DNA of 64,000 bases from Apis mellifera (GCF_003254395.2 NC_037646.1:5799881-5863880), one strand, 5' to 3'; counted from the first letter of the stretch, positions 1 to 14,656 are shown. Program-made: numbers and translations. The notes: generated by a model from the letters alone, not told the origin.

Positions 1-765
<765 letters not shown>

Positions 766-767
766 TA

Positions 768-817
<50 letters not shown>

Positions 818-885
818 AATGGTGATGATGATGATAATGAGGATGATGATGATAATGATGATAATGATAATGATAATAATAATAA
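766..885. repeat. (GAT)n microsatellite
   Basis: The AAT array passes into a GAT/ATG trinucleotide run, pure from about 769 to 816 and then mixed with AAT units. The change of repeat unit by a single substitution suggests that one array seeded the other. Confidence 0.95.
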
Positions 886-890
886 AATAA

Positions 891-2447
891 TAACAAATTC
901 ACGTATTGAACCCTGAATAATATAATAGTTTATATATATTGTTCATTTGCCGCAGTAATACAGGCAAGAAATATAAATTGTGCTACCACAGAGTACTGCA
1001 TACATTCTTGCATACATACGCATTGCAACATTTTATTATATTTGATCACCATAGAAGAATATTAAAACTTCTGACTACTATCAAATGAATACCTCGATTT
1101 TGAGCATTTTATGCTGTAAAATTAAACTTTACTTTTCATCGAGTGGAGCACCAGCTCTTATTTTAAAAATCTGTTCTTTAGTATAAGAACTAAACTAATG
1201 AGGCATTCCAATATTAAAAACTTGTCACTCGATGAGAAAAAAGATATAGCAATGAATAGAAATAAATGGCAAATTGAAACAACTGAGCACATCTACAAAA
1301 TTAACCACCATAGAGAGTAAAATAATAATAAATTTAAAAAAGATACACCTACTGTTTACTGCTCTATGTATGAGTATAACATAATTAAGAAAGGGAAAGT
1401 TTAAATTATAGCACAATAAACAAACTTTATATAATTTTAAAATATTATATAAACATATACATGTTTATTATATAATATTTAAAACAGATATATTCTGAGA
1501 AAATTAAAAAAAATAATTTGTAATTATTTGAATAATTGTTTTAAAATGTTTTATATGTCAATAAAAATAAAATATAATAATTGCAAAATATGTTTGATAT
1601 TTTTTATTAATTATTGGCAAATAAAAAAATCATACATGGACTACTTATTAATAATATAATATAAAATTATTATTTTCCAAAAATAAAATATATATTTTAA
1701 TATTCTCTATTCTTACTTATTTTATCAGAGTAATTAATTTATTACTTTTATCCATTCTATTTATGAATTAGTAAATAAGCATAAACTTTAACATTGTTAC
1801 ATTAACAGAATATAATATGTTGAAACTAACAAACTACTATATAGCTACTTTCCCTTTCCTTCTTATATAGGTAATATGAAAATATAGGTGGACTATATAA
1901 CTTTCACTAATACACATCCACCATAGAGCATAGCACGTATATAATGCAGCCAACACTATCAAACACAGCTTAGCAATTTTTCAGGCCTTATATGAGCCCT
2001 ATATATAACTCATTCTGATATAATATGTGTATGTGCGCGCGTGTTTATGTATTGTATATATTTCTTGTGTATATCTATACATATATACATAATATATGCA
2101 ATGTATCGTTAAAAGCAATTAGAGAACTTTAACAATAATTTATAATAAGCAATACTTTAGAAATGTAATTAAACATCTATTTGCTTTTACAATAAAAATA
2201 AAATATATATATATATATATTCTATTACACACATGCACATACACAAATCATGTATGTACATATACAAACATACACACGTATATGTATTTATACATGTATT
2301 ATACATATGCAAATACATAAACGTATGTATATATGCACATAAAATGTACCTATATACGTATAATTACGTATGTATTTATATACGTATGTATGTGTGTTTA
2401 TATCTGTACGTTGTACGTATGTATGTATGTATAAGAAGAAAGCACAC
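891..2447. other. no coding exon seen; possible LARP4 3' UTR or intron
   Basis: This is mixed-complexity AT-rich sequence. Positions 1,000-1,430 are less repetitive than the surroundings, and 2,230-2,435 is a degenerate TACGTATG-type repeat. I found no exon with convincing protein similarity on either strand. Depending on whether LARP4 stops at 2448 or splices there, it is 3' UTR or intron. Confidence 0.6.
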
Positions 2448-5400
2448 TCACTTATCAGGAGATGACGGGGGAGTGAGAGTGATGGTGCTGAGAGCGATGT
2501 CTGTGGAGTCATTGTTGCTAGCAGAAGCATTAGAGCTGACATTTGTAGATGCAACAGGAGTAGTTGATGTACTGCCAGAACCAGTTGGAGCTTCTAGCGA
2601 ACCAGCATGACCACCAGCACTTGACCCTGGACTTGCAGACCTACTGCTGTTACTTGTCGCTTGTTGATGATATTGTTGTGAAGTTCCTGTAGGTTCTTTT
2701 TCTTTGATGCTTTTCAATTTTGCAGTACCTTTAACTACATCTGAAAGCCTATTCTGCGATTGCGTACAATCTGTACCAACAGTTTCTACTGAAGCATTAT
2801 GGGATTTTGCAAGATCAGCATCTAGGCCAGGAAGAGGAGGGAAAGCAGAAGCTTCCAAATCGAATTGTATCCCTCGATTACATTGAGTGTTATTATTACT
2901 GGCCGGGGTAGATTCTCTGATTGACGGTAAGGGGCTACTATTAGCCTTTGATAATGACTCTTGGTCTTTGGTCCTACGATGCATACGATGACGCGGAAAT
3001 TGTACTCCAGAATCTAGAGTTTGAGTGTCATTTTCTTGGGATCCTTTTGTATGACTGCTATTATAGTGGGTCTCTCCAGTTGCTACAATTGTATGTGAGG
3101 AATGGAACTTTGTGCCAGTTTGGTAGGAAGAAGTTGGTTTCACCGTAGGCAAGCTTGAAGTAAATGTCGGAACTGTTGCTCCTAAAGATATTGGTGCCCC
3201 ACTTATAGGTGGATGTGAAATGCGTCCCATTGGCACCATGTTACCTCCACTATCCATCAAGCCTGGTCTTTCAGATCCATTTCTTTGCTTATTTCTGTGT
3301 CACATGTATATGTATATAAAATAAATTTTATATACAATAAATTTTGAAAAAATAATGATATAAAATATATTAAAATACTAAATATTATTTATATTATGAA
3401 TTATTTTACTATATTTTTTTTCATGAAAAAATGCAATTTTTATAATAAAAAATTAATATATATTTGCGTTATTATAAATTAATCATATTAATACCTGTGA
3501 CGAGGATTATATCTTGCATTCTGTGGTTTAAATGTATTATGTGGTGTAATACCATTCATAAAAACACCTGACATATCAAAATAAGCAGGACTTGCAGGTC
3601 CCCAAGGCATCATTCCAGGAGGATAAAATGGTTGATGCTACAAAAAATATATAAAATTGTTTAAATTTTAAATATTTAAAGAATTTTATTATAAAATACA
3701 ATTTGAAATATTTGAACTTAAAAATTTTTTAACAATTAATAGTAATTCTACAAAATCTAAAAAAAATATTAAAAAATATTAAAAAAATATTTAAATATTA
3801 ATATCTATAAATATTAAAATTTAAATAATATTCACTAAAATGAAAATGAATTTTTCTATTTTCATTTCTTCATAAATTGTAATTATATTTTTAAAAATAA
3901 ATTTAATTATACTATATATTTTTTTCTTATGAAATTATAGAATACATATTTTTACTTACATATACATGAACCTGATTGGCATATGCTGGCATAGTAGTTT
4001 GTGGCATAGTAGTGCCATTTGTATAAAGAAAACGTTGCTGACCAGCTGTATAACTATTTGGATCATAAACAGGTGGTGGTGGTGGTGTTCTATAACCATT
4101 TTTAATTCCACCCACATTAGCAACTGCCGGGATTGGTAGCCTATTCATTGGTTTAGCTTTGATTCTAGCCATTATTGGTTTTCCCTAAATTACATATAAT
4201 ATGTATTAACATTAATTCATAAAATCATAAAACAAAAAAAACTTATAATATATTTTGTTTGTTATTTATTATTTATATTTATATAATATATAAATAAATT
4301 ACGTCACATAAAAATTATTCTAATTTAATATGAAATTAATTTAATTTATATTATTAATTCATTTAATTAAACATACATTTATATACACATAAATATCTTT
4401 TAGTATCATTAAAAAAAAAAAGTATCATTAAAATTATTCATTATTTCTAATTATCAAATTATACATTATTTCTAACTATCTAACTCATCATTCTACTATC
4501 ATTTAAAACATTTAACAAAATATAAGTAAATAATTAAATATGTTTCTAAAATATTTCTCAACAATTTTTACAATTAGTATTTAAAAAAATATTATAAAAA
4601 ATATTTATAATTAAATACCTGAAATTCCCGAACTTCTTCACGTAAAAACCTATAGGCCTTTTGAGCATCTTCATCAGATTCAAAAGTTACATACCAAGAA
4701 CTATTATGGGCAAATTCACATGAAATAAACCTTGGACATCCTTCTCCAGAGAATAAATTCTGAAATTCAAAATCATTGATATACATAGGAAATATACAAC
4801 AAATCGATTATAATAAAATAATTAATTTTTAAAGTTATAGAAATATATAGAAATACATATTTATCGAATAAAAATATTATTGTTATAATAATAATTACAT
4901 TTATCTGTTTAGATTTTCTATTTCATATATACTACTAATTATATAAATAAAAAATATGAAATATATTGTATAAATATATAAAAAAAAATATGTATGTTTT
5001 TCTTACTTTTACATCTTCCAATGGTGTACTATCTGGTATTTCACGAAGAATTACAATGCATCGTTTATGATTAGGTCTTACTTTCTGACCCTCTTCATCA
5101 ACTTGTACATTTGGAGATTCTCTAAGAACCTCTGTTATAAGTTTTATATCCTTTGTTAATTTTTTTACTTGATTGAAATTAGCTACTGTCCATATTGGTA
5201 CATATTGATCATTATCCATTTGTGATAATAAATATGTATCATTAGCTAAGTTTTCTCTAAAGAAAAAAGAGAAAGAAAATAAAATAAATAATCACATAAA
5301 TGATCAAAGAGATTAATATTAATTATTAAAGTTAAATTTTTATATTATATCTTTTTTAAAAATATTACTTAAAAACTTAAATTTTAAAACTTAAAATATA

Positions 5401-6027
5401 ATAATAATTATAATAAATAATAAATTTTCAAAATAAAAATATAATTATTACAATAAAAAATATATATTAAAGATCATATAATAAATGTTTTAATTTAGTT
5501 TTATATTGATTATAAAAAATAATAATAAATGAAAAACGTTTTATAAAAATATTATTATATATATCTAATTATATTAAATTATTATATACTATATTAAATT
5601 ATAAAAAATATTTCAACAAATTAAATTAGCAATAAAATTTTATGTGATATTAAAATTAAATTAAGTTTTACCTGGAGAAATAATATTCAAGTTGTGAAGA
5701 GAGCATTTGTTTAAGTTGTTCTAATGGTATACCAGGGGCAGATAAGTCACTCATTGGAGCAGGTTGATTTGGCACATCACTTAAAGGAGCAACATCCACT
5801 GGACCATAACCTGCAGCACCTCCTATACCTATAGCATGCTGCAGTGAAGGTTCTAAATTACCAACACCCGCCTCCAATATCAATTCATTTCCACTTGGAA
5901 CACCGTTCATGATGTTATATTCCAAATTGGATGCAGTACTTCCAAGTGCACCCCCAACAGAACCCAAAGGTTCAGGGGTGGCTGGATATACCGCCCCTGG
6001 TGGGAGCTTCCCAATGTCCCCATTCAT
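2448..6027 (-). CDS. La-related protein 4 (LARP4)
   Basis: This is a cytoplasmic RNA-binding protein of the LARP4 family, which in other animals binds poly(A) RNA and poly(A)-binding protein and stabilises mRNA. Coding exons, 5' to 3' on the minus strand: 6027-5672, 5256-5007, 4759-4619, 4184-3960, 3637-3495, 3294-2448. All junctions are GT/AG and in frame, giving 653 residues. The La motif covers about residues 101-175 (EYYFSRENLANDTYLLSQMD across the first junction, then VPIWTVANF). It is followed by an RRM at about 183-262 (RCIVILREIP, FAHNSSWYVTF, IMARIKAK). The Ser/Thr/Gly-rich C-terminal part contains FPPLPG and NRLSDVVKG, both typical of LARP4. The start codon is the first ATG after the acceptor at 6038. 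The TGA stop overlaps a strong donor (AA|GTGAGT), and the SYAE-type motif expected farther on in the family is not seen, so the true C-terminus may lie beyond the left edge. Confidence 0.94.
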
Positions 6028-6038
6028 GTACACGTACC

Positions 6039-7709
6039 CTATAAAAAACATAAAATATAATTAACATCAAAAATATATAACATATTATTATATTATATTG
6101 TTAAAAATCAATTAATCCCTAATACATAATATACTTACATATTGTAATATGTAACATATAATTTAATTAATGATTTATTTTAACTTTATTTATAAAGAAT
6201 TTTACTTTAAATATTTCAATAATAAATTCAAAATAAAATTTCGTTTAATAATCATAATTTCAATATATCACAAATATATTAATAACAAAATCATATAAAA
6301 TAATATTAAATAAATATTATGATATATTCATAATATAAGAAAAATAAAATAAAATATATATATATATATTTTTATAATTTTTATATTCCAATTAATATTA
6401 GATTCATATTTTATAAATAATCAAAGAAATCAATAACCTTGAAAAGTGACCTTTTGCTTTTTTACACTCCAAAAATTAATTATTATATTAAAAACATATT
6501 TATATTATCATATTATATTAAAAACATTAATATTATTTGTAATCATGTAATATAATTATAATTCAACTTTTCTTAAACATATAACTTTCAAATAATTTTT
6601 AATAGTTTTTATAAATTCACATAAAATTTAATATTAAAATTTCAATTATTGAAATACTCTATTAGAAAAATAGTTTCAAAAATATGATTAAACATATGTA
6701 ATATGCATAATACATTAGCTGATGTAATACATTTGTAGTTCCTATATATACTCGTACACACATATACCATACACACAATTGAATTCGTATATATATGACA
6801 CGGCTGTATAGATGTATAAGTGCCGCACGTATGATGCGCGCGCGTGTTCTTATGTTCAATAGCCATATAGTTGTGTGCATGATGCGTACATGTGCCTATA
6901 TGTGCGCGCGCGCGCGGGCGTGTATGTGCATGCCGAAATGCATATATGTACACGAATTCAAATTATACAAATTTATTTACATGAAATCTCAACGAATCAT
7001 AAAAAGAGAAATATAAAAATAGAAATTCTACATTTTTTATATTTATGTGAAACAACTCTTTTTAAATAATTGTTTTAATTTTATATATATAACAAAAAAT
7101 AGTATAGAAAAATTTTAAATTATAATAGAAAATAAATTGTTTCACTGACTTTGTTGAAAGATAAAATTGAATGTTGATCGTACAAACCGTGCCACATGCT
7201 AAGATTTGGTCTTGTTCAATATCAATGTGCAATCGTCAAGCATTCACACTTAAACGTCACATTGTATCCTTCTGATATAGTTCTTTGGAAAAGGTTACGG
7301 CATGAAAAGTAAAAATTTTGAAAAGGCAAGATATGCAATATGTTGGATGCGATTAGCCAAATATAGAGCGAGACGTTGGCCGGACCAACACGTTCACGCA
7401 CGCAGATATGGTGACAACCACTTGGACAGTACACTTATGCGTATCGTATATCGTTACCGAAATCACCATTCATCCCGAAACAATCCCGGATTCCATGTGC
7501 CTTTATCAATAGGTGTTCTCGACAGCTTCGTTTACTGGCTCGTTCTTCGGGTGTAAGTACCGTGAGCGCACACGGTTGTGCGCAAAAAACGCAACCTTAT
7601 TCCTCGTTCTCAAGCTATGAATAGTTAGCCATAAGCATCTGCCCTCAATCCTCTACATCATTTGGATCAATGTGAGTCGCGCCGTTTTAGAATTTTATAA
7701 AATTCTTAC
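6039..7709 (-). other. LARP4 intron 1 with CG-alternating tracts
   Basis: This is a long first intron. Positions 6,831-6,850 and 6,900-6,922 are alternating CG/TG tracts in an otherwise AT-rich region. Positions 7,150-7,690 are less AT-rich than typical introns here and may hold an alternative first exon or enhancer, but I could not define an exon. Confidence 0.5.
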
Positions 7710-7790
7710 CGAGAAGATGAATCAACTCAACACAATTTCTCAAGGAAACTACAAAATGGCCGACACAGAAAGGCACATGCCGTAGCTCAG
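7710..7790 (-). other. likely non-coding first exon of LARP4
   Basis: On the minus strand a donor (CTCG|GTAAGAAT) at 7710/7709 ends a GC-richer stretch containing GGCCATTTTG. Joining it to the acceptor at 6038 removes a 1.67 kb intron. No in-frame ATG is present in the exon, so translation would start at 6027. The 5' limit is not defined by the sequence. Confidence 0.55.
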
Positions 7791-7799
7791 TGCATTATG

Positions 7800-7970
7800 G
7801 GTCGTAAATATGTTGCTCGACTACAGTGATATCTGGTGGTTAGATTACTATGATTTATGCCCGGTAAATTTAAATTTTTAAAAATAATCAAATAATAGAC
7901 TATCCAAAAATTTTATATATTAATTTTTATATTAATATAAAATATATATTAGTAAATATATATATTTATG

Positions 7971-8005
<35 letters not shown>

Positions 8006-9195
8006 AAATATATATATTAGTAAATATATATAAATTAAAATCATTAAACAATTTTAATAATTTTATTACGTATTATTAATTAAATATATATTATACTTAA
8101 CCTAAATTTAAATAAAAGCATTCATTGATGCATTTATATAATATTTACAAAAAAAAAAGATTTATAAATATTTTTTTATTTATTTAATATTTTCTTATGC
8201 TTTTTTTATTAAAATATAAATAATAAATTATTATGATAAATATTCAAATTTATATATAATTTTTTACAATTACGACTAATAAAAAAAATTAAAATTAATT
8301 AAAAAAAAGATTCTTATAATCTAAATTATTTTTAAAAATTTAATAATTTTTTATTAAACATTAACATTTAAAAATTTAAATTTTTAATATAAATTTTTAA
8401 ATATTAAGATATATTTTCTATTGTATTATTTAACTTAAAAAAATATTTTTTCATTGAAGTTATATGGAAGAAAATAGATAAAAGTCAAAATAGTGGTGAA
8501 TTACCATTTATTTAATACAGCCACATTTTTATTGAAAACAATTGATTTTGTCAATACTGTTTCAAAAAAAAAAAGATTGGCAATTCTCCTTCAAAATAAA
8601 TCCATTACAATAAAAGATGATCCTTTCAATAAATAATACAATCAATATGGAAGTAAAGGCACAAAACTTGGAGATGATAATATAAAAACCAGGCCTGTTA
8701 CCTTACTGTATAAACAAAACAAAGCATTCAGCATTACATACAATAAGCCAATCCGGTGCCTAAAATAATTCTTTTTTTAATATATATCTCTTTCTCTCCT
8801 TTCCTCTTTCTCTCTGAACACATCTATAGCGCCGAGATACATACTACCTAATTCCAAAAAGAAGAGCCATCCGTTGCTATGTGTATCTATTCCTTGTATA
8901 AGTATTTTCTCAAATTACTAATTAGTTATCACTACTACTTTAAAACGTGATGAGTTTAATGAATTACCTAACATAAGGCTGTAAAATATTGCTTCCTACA
9001 ATCTTACAAATGTCTGATTAGAATATTGTGCCTATATCGTTACTGTTATATATTTTTTATTGAAATATATATGTGTATATAATAGGATATCTCACGATGT
9101 ATCAACAAGTATTAGTGACTGATACAGATAATTTAAGATGATAAGGTGTTAATGAAGGTGGAGTGTTCTTAGATAGTGGCATGGGTGTTTGTTGG
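7800..9195. other. spacer and eIF1 3' UTR
   Basis: From 7,860 to 8,450 the sequence is AT-rich with (TA)n and shows nothing recognisable. From about 8,500 to 9,195 it becomes more complex and lies immediately 3' of the eIF1 stop codon, so it is probably the long eIF1 3' UTR. AATAAA-type signals on the minus strand appear near 8,505-8,530. Confidence 0.5.
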
Positions 9196-10630
9196 TTAAA
9201 AACCATGGACTTTGAGTTGGTCAGGTTTGGCTAGACCTGACTTTGTTAGCCACTGGCATATATTTTCTCGCTGGTCCCCCTGCAGCTGCAACACCTCTCC
9301 GTACTCCGGGTGTTCGATTACTGTCCCATTGCAGGCGAACTCCTAAAAGCAACAATTTTATTTTGTCCTTTTTCCTTATTTTATTCCATAAATATTTACA
9401 TAATAAAATAAAAAATGTTTAAAATATAAAAAATAAAATCAAATTAAATTAAATTTAAATTTTCTACTTTGTATAATTGTCTTTATTACAATTGGTAAAA
9501 TTTATAATATTCATATTTCAAAAAAAAATAAATTATTTAATTGTAAAGTAATATTTAAAAATTAAATTTTTCATTTTGTGCATGCATTATTCTTAAAATA
9601 ATTAAATATTATAATAAAATTAATATAAGTAAAAATATCAATTTTATTCAATAAAATTATATAATACTGAAAAAAATTATTCATAATTAAATTTTGAATT
9701 ATTCCTTTTTTTAAATTTTGAATTATTACTTTTTTATTGTACTTTTGTTTGTTGATTTGAATTATATATAATTTAAATTTAATTTAGTAATTTAAATTAC
9801 TTTATGAATATTATTATTTTTAATATATATTATTATTTTAATATATTAAAATAATATATATATTAAAAATATATTATAAATATATATAAATAAAAAATAA
9901 ATAAAACATTAAAGTTAAATAATTATATCTATTTATGCTTTTATGTCAAATATATTATTTTGATTAAAAATTTATTTTTAATATATAAATATGTAATGTA
10001 ATAAAAATATAAATGTAATAAATACATAAAGAAGTTATATATACTACAAATATATTTATAATATAATATAATATAATATAATATAATAAAATAAAATATC
10101 ATTTTTAGTTAATTAAATTTTAACTTTGAACATTTGTTTGCATCAGATCTATTTTTAGCATGGTATCTGACACTGACAAAAGATTTAGTTATCCACATAT
10201 AATTGCGAAGCAAATATAATCTCATTACCTTTTTACATGCTCTTACTATTTTCTTCAAGTCATATTCAGATGAAAGTCCTTGTACTGTTGTTAAGGTCTT
10301 CCGACCATTCCGTTGTTGAATCCTTATATGCACGAGACCGTCTTGGACATCATCATCTGAACCCTTGATTGCATCTGCAAAGGGGTCTGAAAAAACCAAA
10401 TAATCCAGATTATATTAAAACCTATTCAATTTTATATTTAATTGATTTTTTTTCGAAAAAAATAATTTTAGAAATAAAAATGAAAAAAAGAATATTAAAT
10501 GTTAATTGCGTACTATGATGCAAGCAAAAGACGCCATCGCCATTTTGATAGAACTATCTTATAATATGATCAGTACTTCAAAACAGAAAATATAATATTT
10601 ACCGAATGTGTTGAGATTCTGGATGGACAT
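9196..10630 (-). CDS. translation initiation factor eIF1 (SUI1)
   Basis: eIF1 binds the 40S ribosomal subunit near the P site, promotes scanning and enforces AUG start-codon selection. The three coding exons on the minus strand are 10630-10603, 10386-10229 and 9342-9196, giving 110 residues, the usual family length. The short first exon encodes MSIQNLNTF, and the next begins DPFADAIKGSDDDV. The SUI1 fold is recognised by HIRIQQRNGRKTLTTVQG, then FACNGTVIEHPEYGEVLQLQ and the C-terminal LTKSGLAKPDQLKVHGF. An ORF-only view would start wrongly inside intron 1 at 10399; the true start is in the 28-nt exon. It is arranged divergently from ArfGAP1. Confidence 0.97.
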
Positions 10631-11603
10631 ACGACAAACAAAATATATCCCCGGGAGATATAGAACTGCAAAGTGCAAATGCAGCTGAGAAAAATCACGG
10701 ATGACGTAGGATAACAGAAGCACCACGCAAGAATACTGCTAAATCCAAAAAACCTTATGCAGAAGCTGAAGTCAACCGGAAGTAAAAGTTGCATTTGTCA
10801 TGAACAGTGGGTGGGGTTACGCATGCGCTTTTCTAATGAATAAGTGTCGTTTACATGAAGTAAATACTATCTTATTTGATTGGTAGAATGAATAATATAT
10901 TTGTAACATTTATTATACAATTTTATATATAAGTTTAATAATTTTTTCTTAGTTAATAATTTAAATTTATATTATAATTAAAAAAAAATTTGTTTATGGA
11001 TTTTTATAATAAAATAAAAAATAATTATGAATTTACTATTGTTTAAATGTTAAGATTTTTATTTTTTATATATTTTTATATATTTTTATATATTATATGT
11101 ATTTTAGAAATGAATTTAACATATAAATACAAATAATATGTATTGATTAAAATCAAAAAAGTAAAAAATTTTAAAATAATTATAATAGTAATATATATAA
11201 ATATAAATCTATATATACATATATATGTACATAAATATTTTTATTTCTATTTATCCATAAAAAATAAGATTGGTATTTAGCGCTCTTTAGTGGGATATTT
11301 TAGAAACATAGGTTACTTGAATTTTTAGTCATTGCGTATTGGTTCTCTTCTATCATATAAAATAAGATATTCCATGAAATGATTAGTTCCTTAAACTTTA
11401 TAACATTATGTACAATTTGGTTACATATAAATAATACTTTTATTTTATTCATATGATAGAATTTGAAATTAATATATCAGGATTATTTTTGCTATTTACT
11501 TATTGTTTATGAAAAATTGGAAATCAAAAGATTGATAAATATAACATGGTGGATTTTTAAAAATTAAATATTAAACTCGATTTCATTTGAGTTTTGAAAA
11601 AAT
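10631..11603. promoter_or_regulatory. shared upstream region of eIF1 and ArfGAP1
   Basis: This is the 970-bp spacer between two divergent start codons. The 200 bp next to eIF1 (10,640-10,860) are less AT-rich than the rest, as expected for a promoter and 5' UTR. I cannot point to a specific core element. A second less AT-rich patch lies at 11,270-11,360. Confidence 0.4.
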
Positions 11604-13815
11604 ATGGCTAGTCCACGAACTCGAAGAATTTTAAGTGAACTTAAACCAAAAGATGAAAATAATGTAATATATCTATTTTATTTTTTTTCATAAGATTCCA
11701 TTGTTAATTGTTAATTGTCTTTTTACAGAAATGTTTTGAATGTGGAACTCACAATCCTCAATGGGTTTCTGTCACATATGGTATATGGATTTGTCTTGAA
11801 TGCTCAGGCAAGCATAGAGGACTTGGTGTCCATTTATCATTTGTTCGATCTATTTCTATGGATAAATGGAAAGATTTAGAATTAGAAAAAATGAAAGTTG
11901 GTGGAAATAAAAATGCTCGTGAATTCTTTGAATTACAGCCTGATTGGAATGATAGTATGTCAATAACACAAAAATATAATACTAAAGCAGCAGCATTATA
12001 TAGAGATAAGGTAAATATATTTCATTACTTTTAATCATAATTTTTTATTTTTTTTTATTACGAAGTATAAAATTTTAAAATGAAATTATATTATAAAAAA
12101 ATATATAATATTAACTATAGATTTAAACAAGTATGTTTTTAAAATAATTAATTTACATATTATTCAAATATTATTATATAAATATTATATAATATATAAA
12201 ACATAAATTAGCATGTTTTTAATATCGAAACAATTAGATTGCAACATTAGCACGTGGAGAAAACTGGAGCCCAACTACATCCACAGCTAAGGATTTTCAA
12301 TCTTCAATATACTCAGAAAATCAACAAGATTATTCTTCATATCAAAGTGATTTATCAAATTCTTATCAAAATTTTAATTCAAATAATTATAAGTCTCAAA
12401 CAGAAGCTTTTTTTACAAAAAAACAAAATGAAAATGCCAATCGTCCAGAGTAAGTTTTAATTAAGTTTTTGATTACTTTTATTAATGTTTTTTAAATTTA
12501 ATATAATTAATAATAAAAAAAATAAATTAAATATTTATAAATATTTATAAATATTTAAATATTTTAAATAACAATTTTATTAATATTTTTAAAGCAATAT
12601 TCCACCTAATCAAGGTGGTAAATATGGAGGATTTGGTTATCAAATGAATCCACCACCTAAAAGTTCATCACAAGAGTTTTTTGACAATGCAGTATCTTCT
12701 TTAGCAAGTGTAAGATAATTAATTATATTTATAAATATATATTTAGACATAAAATCTGTAGTACTAAATATTTTAGGGTTGGTCAATACTTTCTTCATCA
12801 GCATCAAAAATAGCAAGCAAAGCTACAGAAAATGCCATTAGAACTGGAGAATTAGCTATACAAAAGGTATATATATGATAATTAATATATGATAATTTTA
12901 ATATAAAATATTCACATTATCATTATTTTTCATATTATCAATAATTATTATTAAGAAAGTTATTAAAAAAATTAATAGTAATTATTTATTTTGCATTTAA
13001 TATTTATGTTTATACATATTAGGAAATTTATATTTAGCAAAAAATTATTTTTTAGTGAGCAATTATTTTTTTTTTTTGTTTTATTTTGTTTTGGTTAGGT
13101 ACGTGATGGTACTTTTTGGGAAGAAGTTGGAACCCAAGCTAATAATATAGCTGCTAAGGTAGATAGATGTTTGCTACAAAATTATTATTAATAATCCATA
13201 TAAATTATAAAATTTATCTTGATTAATATCATAACAAATAAATCCTTATTTTATTTCACATAACTAGATTATTATTATTATTATTATTAATTGATTATTT
13301 AAATAATTAAAACAGGTTGGAGATTTAGGAAGAAGAGGATGGGGTGATATTGGTGGAACAAATTCAATTGAACAAAATCAATATAATTCACAAGAACATT
13401 ATCAAAATTCTTCCACAATTTATCAAAATGTATCACAATATCATTCTCAAAAACCTCGTTTAATGAAATCATCCAAGTGAGTTAATAATAGTTTTATTAC
13501 TGAAATTATAAAATTAAGTTAAAATATTAAATGTTATTTAATATTATTAAGAATTAAGTAATTTTAATTTATTAAATAAATAAATGTAATTTCATAAATT
13601 ATTTTAGAAATGATGTATCAATTGCAAATTCTTCTAATTGTGAATGGCATTGGGATAATGATACAAAACAAAATAATGAAATAACAGATTCTAAATCCCT
13701 TCCAAGAAAATCAAAAGACAAAGAAGAAACATTAATCAATTTTGATATTGATAATCATGTATCTAATTGGAATACAAAACTGGAAGACGATGCATGGGAA
13801 ATATTAAAAAATTAA
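11604..13815 (+). CDS. ADP-ribosylation factor GTPase-activating protein 1
   Basis: ArfGAP1 stimulates GTP hydrolysis on Arf1 at the Golgi and so controls COPI coat dynamics. Eight exons: 11604-11663, 11729-12010, 12238-12449, 12595-12709, 12777-12866, 13099-13158, 13316-13476, 13608-13815, in frame, 395 residues. The N-terminal ArfGAP domain shows the C-x2-C-x16-C-x2-C zinc finger (CFECGTHNPQW, then WICLEC) and the arginine-finger segment KHRGLGVHLSFVRSISMD. The middle has a Ser/Thr-rich amphipathic segment (GWSILSSSASKIASKATENA) that matches an ALPS curvature-sensing motif, starting exactly at exon 5. The C-terminus ends DDAWEILKN, a tryptophan-containing acidic tail like those that bind coatomer in this family. 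An AATAAA signal lies at 14040-14045. Confidence 0.95.
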
Positions 13816-14656
13816 TTACTATTTAATAATTAAAAAATTTTTATCAATGTTCGAAATTTTTAAATATCTTAATCATTTTTGAGCTTGTATAAAGCAATAT
13901 AATAATGATTTTTATTTTATCTTCTTTTGTTTTATCCTTTTAATGTGAAAAATATATGTAGATACATATTATAAAACTAATTATTTATAATTTATATACG
14001 CATACAAATATGTATATATTGTACGCTTTTGTAAGCGTAAATAAATGTTATATGTTGCAAGTTAATGTACTCCAAATTTTGCTTTACATTCTATGTGTAT
14101 TAAAGCATAAGAATATATTATCTTTTGTATTTATTTTATTTTAATTAATTAATTTTTTAATTAATTAATTTATTATATTATAAATAAATTTTCATTTATG
14201 CATTTATATCATTTCAAAAGTAATTAATTTATATTTTAATATTATATCATTAATATTTATGTATGTAAATTATACAATTGCAAAAAATTTTTTTATAAAA
14301 TATATAAAACAATTTTAAATTATAATATGTATAATACATGCAAAAAATAATTATATTAAATTAATATTATATTATTATTTATAATATAAAATATTTCAAT
14401 GTTTCTTAATATTAATTCTTTGAAATCAACATCTCATTTTTATTATCTTATATGATTTATATAAAATAATCTTTATCACGAACTTTCATAATTTTATTAC
14501 ATAAAATAAATTAAATTATTTCAAATTGATACTTGTATTATGTATAAATAAAAAAAATCTATTTTTATCAAAAAAATATATTAAAACTTTAAATATGTTA
14601 TAATATTTATTGAATAATTATTAAACATAAATGTATAAAAAATTATAACTACAATA
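13816..14656. other. convergent 3' spacer
   Basis: It holds the 3' ends of ArfGAP1 and of the minus-strand SANT-like gene. A minus-strand AATAAA (TTTATT at 14607-14612) sits 45 bp past the latter's stop. There is no other feature. Confidence 0.5.
14040..14045 (+). terminator. candidate polyadenylation signal of ArfGAP1
   Basis: A canonical AATAAA lies 225 bp after the ArfGAP1 stop codon, in the convergent spacer before the minus-strand gene at 14657. Confidence 0.5.

Noticed and set aside
2233..2610. plus-strand ORF opposite the LARP4 3' end
   Set aside because: Half of it is translated TACGTATG repeat and the rest is the antisense shadow of the LARP4 exon.
6642..7016. overlapping ORFs on both strands rich in His, Arg and Cys
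   Set aside because: They come from the CG/CA/TG simple repeats in LARP4 intron 1.
7302..7556. 84-codon plus-strand ORF in LARP4 intron 1
   Set aside because: Arg-rich without any recognisable motif and without a splice context; the patch is better explained as promoter or alternative 5' exon sequence.
12248..12256. CACGTGGAG E-box-like site
   Set aside because: It lies inside ArfGAP1 coding exon 3 and is explained by the codons.
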